From: Sulfuricella sp.
GTDB taxonomy: Bacteria; Pseudomonadota; Gammaproteobacteria; Burkholderiales; Sulfuricellaceae
Assembly: GCA_019911785.1 (NCBI GenBank)
Contig: JAIOJM010000162.1
Location: 1 to 6,124, forward strand
DNA: 6,124 bases
Direction of reading: 5' to 3'
This document shows, piece by piece, positions 4,409 to 6,124 of the stretch. The notes under the pieces are model-generated. The model was not told the origin of the DNA. It was given only the letters and a program-made list of their open reading frames with translations, and did no database searches. The position numbers were made by a program, and so were the translations under genes. Within the stretch, counting starts at the first letter, position 1. Each line of letters opens with the position of its first letter.

Positions 4409-5077
4409 CTATGCCGCAGCAGCCATGCGCCGCGAGAGTTCGGAGTCGCGGCTTTTAATGAAAAGCATGAGTTTCTGCGGGTAGTCGGCGGCAACCGCAT
4501 TCCTGACAGAGGTGCGCATCGCCAAGGACTGCCGCCATGCACGCACCTTTGGCGTGTTGGCAAATACGCCAAAGTCGGCAATGCCGTCATACACGTCGAA
4601 ATAGCGGAAGATCGGGCCGAAAGCCGCGTCGACCAGCGAGAAATTCTTCCCGGAGAAATAAGGTCCGTCCTGCAAAGTATTTTCAAGCATTTCGAACCTG
4701 GATTGCAGCTCCTTGCGCTTTGCCTCGAAGACTTCCGCGTCTTTTGTGGTGTTGAACTCCCAGATCGTGCCCAGGATCGCCGAGCCGAACTCGATCCATG
4801 CACGGTGCTGTGCGCGCTTCAGCGGATCTTCAGGGTGAAGGCGCGGAGCAATCGTTTCGTCCAGGTATTCGCAGATGACGGCCGATTCGAAAATAACCTC
4901 GTTGTCGACTTGAAGCAGCGGCACCTTGCCGAGAGGGGAAATTTTGCTGAACCAGTCCGGCTTGTTGTCGAAGTCGATGTTAGTGCGCTCGAATGGGGCA
5001 TTCTTTTCGATGAGCGCAATAACTGCACGTTGCACATATGGGCAAATTTCATGACTTACCAGATGCAATTTCGGCAT
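4409..5077 (-). CDS. Glutathione S-transferase family protein
   Basis: This 222-residue cytosolic protein has normal GST length. The N-terminal thioredoxin-like domain (about 1-78) shows SHEICPYVQR with Cys12-Pro-Tyr, a Cys-type active site as in omega-like and related bacterial GSTs. KVPLLQVD (51-58) follows with the cis-proline P53, then ESAVICEYLDE (64-74), whose Glu-Ser binds the glutathione gamma-glutamyl group. The helical C-terminal domain (about 85-215) carries the N-capping box SLVDAAFGP with D150. A Cys rather than Ser/Tyr active site favours glutathione-dependent thiol transfer or dehalogenation-type chemistry over classical conjugation; the substrate is unknown. The start is ATG 5077, with AGGA (5088-5091) 10 bases upstream. 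An exact TATAAT (5124-5129, minus strand) is a likely -10. The MsrA remnant abuts its 3' end. Confidence 0.9.
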   Translation of the reverse strand: MPKLHLVSHEICPYVQRAVIALIEKNAPFERTNIDFDNKPDWFSKISPLGKVPLLQVDNEVIFESAVICEYLDETIAPRLHPEDPLKRAQHRAWIEFGSAILGTIWEFNTTKDAEVFEAKRKELQSRFEMLENTLQDGPYFSGKNFSLVDAAFGPIFRYFDVYDGIADFGVFANTPKVRAWRQSLAMRTSVRNAVAADYPQKLMLFIKSRDSELSRRMAAAA

Positions 5078-5111
5078 GGCTTGGGTTTCCTGTCAGGGCT
5101 GATGATCGAAC

Positions 5112-5158
5112 TTAATCAGCTTCATTATATAAATTCTCACCGGGTTGGCGCTGATTAA
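5112..5158. promoter_or_regulatory. 9-bp inverted repeat bracketing the GST promoter
   Basis: TTAATCAGC (5112-5120) and GCTGATTAA (5150-5158) are perfect reverse complements 29 bases apart. Between them, on the minus strand, lies an exact TATAAT (5124-5129) that would serve the glutathione S-transferase gene; the right arm overlaps its expected -35 region, which matches consensus poorly. This layout suits a bound activator or repressor. The exonuclease gene diverges from the same region. Confidence 0.45.
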
Positions 5159-5244
5159 ATCCGTTCGTCCTGATGCCACTATCCCAGCCAGAAGGCTCAA
5201 GGTATGATTCCGTCTGGAATTATTGCCCATCAATTAGGATATGC

Positions 5245-5865
5245 ATGGAGACCGTGGCTGTCATCGACTTCGAAACAACCGGGCTATCGCCAGCCATGGG
5301 GGACCGGGCGACTGAGGTGGCGGTGGTTATCGTGGATGACGGCAAGATCGTCGATCGCTACCAAAGCCTGATGAATGCGGGTGCGCGCATCCCTGCATTT
5401 ATCGAAGCGCTGACCGGGATATCCAACGCCATGATCCGCAAGGCGCCGCCGGCAGCGGAGGTAATGAGTGCGCTGGCGGAGTTTGTCGGCGACGTGCCTC
5501 TGGTGGCGCACAATGCTTCATTCGACAGCCGGTTTCTGGATGCCGAGTGGCTGAGGATCAACCAGCGGCGGCGGCAGGAGTTTGCCTGTTCGATGTTGCT
5601 GGCTCGCCGGGTTTATCCGGCTGCGCCCGATCACAAGCTGGGAACGCTGGTCAGGCATCTGGGGCTTCCCTCGGCGATCCGCCATCACCGCGCCCTGGCT
5701 GACGCGGAAATGACCGCCCATCTGTGGGTAAAAATGGTGTCGGATATCAGGCAGCAATATGGCCTGAGCGCCGTTCCGCACGAGTTTTTGCGCACGCTGC
5801 AGAAGGCGCCGAAGGCGCAGATGAATGGCTGCGTTGAACGAGCCAAATGCAGACTCGGCCTGTAA
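5245..5865 (+). CDS. DEDDh (DnaQ-like) 3'-5' exonuclease
   Basis: This 206-residue protein has an exonuclease domain (about 1-165) of the DnaQ/RNase T superfamily, which removes nucleotides from 3' ends using two metal ions. All expected acids are present: Exo I D8 and E10 in AVIDFETTGLSP, Exo II D94 in VAHNASFDSRF, and Exo III H148 and D153 in HHRALADAEMT. The His in motif III makes it DEDDh. It resembles the stand-alone 'DNA polymerase III epsilon-like' proteins. The C-terminal 40 residues are basic and have no domain I recognise. I chose ATG 5245 because AGGA (5236-5239) lies 5 bases upstream and MetVal-type family starts immediately precede Exo I; an in-frame ATG at 5173 would add 24 atypical residues. 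It is single, convergent with the HNH gene 27 bases away. The natural substrate (DNA repair or RNA) is unknown. Confidence 0.9.
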   Translation: METVAVIDFETTGLSPAMGDRATEVAVVIVDDGKIVDRYQSLMNAGARIPAFIEALTGISNAMIRKAPPAAEVMSALAEFVGDVPLVAHNASFDSRFLDAEWLRINQRRRQEFACSMLLARRVYPAAPDHKLGTLVRHLGLPSAIRHHRALADAEMTAHLWVKMVSDIRQQYGLSAVPHEFLRTLQKAPKAQMNGCVERAKCRLGL

Positions 5866-5892
5866 TCAGCAACCGAGTTTGACCAGGGGCCA

Positions 5893-6124
5893 TCAGCCCT
5901 TCTTCCCTTCCAGCTTCGCTTTCAGGTCGGCGAATGGATTGTGGGTTGCCATGGATGCCTGATCGCCAGAGCTTCTACCCCTCACCGCCTCATCCATGAC
6001 GCGGGAATGCTCGTTATCGTGGCAATACAGGCAGAGCAATTCCCAGTTGCTGCCATCCAGCGGATTGTTGTCGTGATTGTGATCTTTGTGGTGCACCGTC
6101 AATTCTTTCAGGCGCACCCCGGCA
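5893..6124 (-). CDS. yajD: YajD-type HNH nuclease, 5' end beyond the window
   Basis: The visible 76 residues are the C-terminal two-thirds of a YajD-like HNH protein (E. coli YajD is about 115 residues). The motif reads LTVHHKDHNHDNNP, then GSNWELLCLYCHDNEH, so both histidines, the central Asn of the HNH and one CxxC zinc knuckle are present. The usual ending NPFADLKAKLEGKKG is also family-like. The partner CxxC and the start codon must lie past base 6124; the GTG at 6117 is an internal Val codon, not a start. HNH proteins are metal-dependent endonucleases with a beta-beta-alpha-metal fold. The cellular job of YajD is not established. It converges on the exonuclease gene with 27 bases between stops. 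Family assignment is strong. Confidence 0.9.
   Translation of the reverse strand, partial: AGVRLKELTVHHKDHNHDNNPLDGSNWELLCLYCHDNEHSRVMDEAVRGRSSGDQASMATHNPFADLKAKLEGKKG

Noticed and set aside
4703..5158. Plus-strand open frame opposite the GST gene
   Set aside because: The minus-strand frame carries all GST motifs. This one has no motif, no ribosome site and runs into the promoter region.

Overview
The window reads as moderately GC-rich chromosomal accessory DNA from a proteobacterium, most likely a betaproteobacterium. This rests on codon use, the protein flavours, and dispersed palindromes of types I recall from betaproteobacterial intergenic DNA (CGTCATTCCCGC..., GTAGGGTGGGTTA..., CCGCAAAGGACGC..., CCCCTCTCCCC...). 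It is an inference from memory, not a database result. There are no rRNA or tRNA genes, no CRISPR array and no transposase.

Layout. 17-714 (+): a type II toxin-antitoxin (TA) pair, an AbrB/SpoVT-fold antitoxin followed by a PIN-domain ribonuclease toxin. 715-1151: no gene; it holds a hairpin, a large nested palindromic repeat and a promoter. 1152-1681 (+): a second TA pair, a Phd/YefM antitoxin and a RelE/ParE-fold toxin. Both pairs use the same 4-base ATGA start/stop overlap. 1692-1829: a short palindromic insert flanked by an exact 18-bp direct repeat that contains the stop codons of both convergent neighbours. 1843-2330 (-): two small genes of unknown role, one with a DUF4258/BrnT-like pattern. 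2452-3426 (+): a WYL-domain transcriptional regulator, divergent from that pair, with a perfect 8-bp inverted repeat just downstream of its predicted -10. 3464-3592: a second short element with terminal inverted repeats. 3674-3916 (+): a small acidic protein. 3941-4189 (-): a small protein rich in Arg-Arg pairs behind a good sigma70-like promoter. 4276-4408 (-): the orphan C-terminal end of an MsrA gene. 4409-5077 (-): an intact glutathione S-transferase. 5245-5865 (+): a DEDDh (DnaQ-like) 3'-5' exonuclease. 5893-6124 (-): a YajD-type HNH nuclease cut by the window edge.

How it fits together. The left half looks like a small stability/defence-type island: two recognisable TA operons, then an uncharacterised bicistron facing a WYL regulator, with gene junctions populated by MITE/REP-like palindromes. 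The right half is ordinary single-gene content with one decayed gene. The most promising candidate for something undescribed is the 1843-3426 block (two small unknown genes plus a WYL regulator). The best-supported structural oddity is the 18-bp duplication around the insert at 1692-1829, which left two convergent genes intact.
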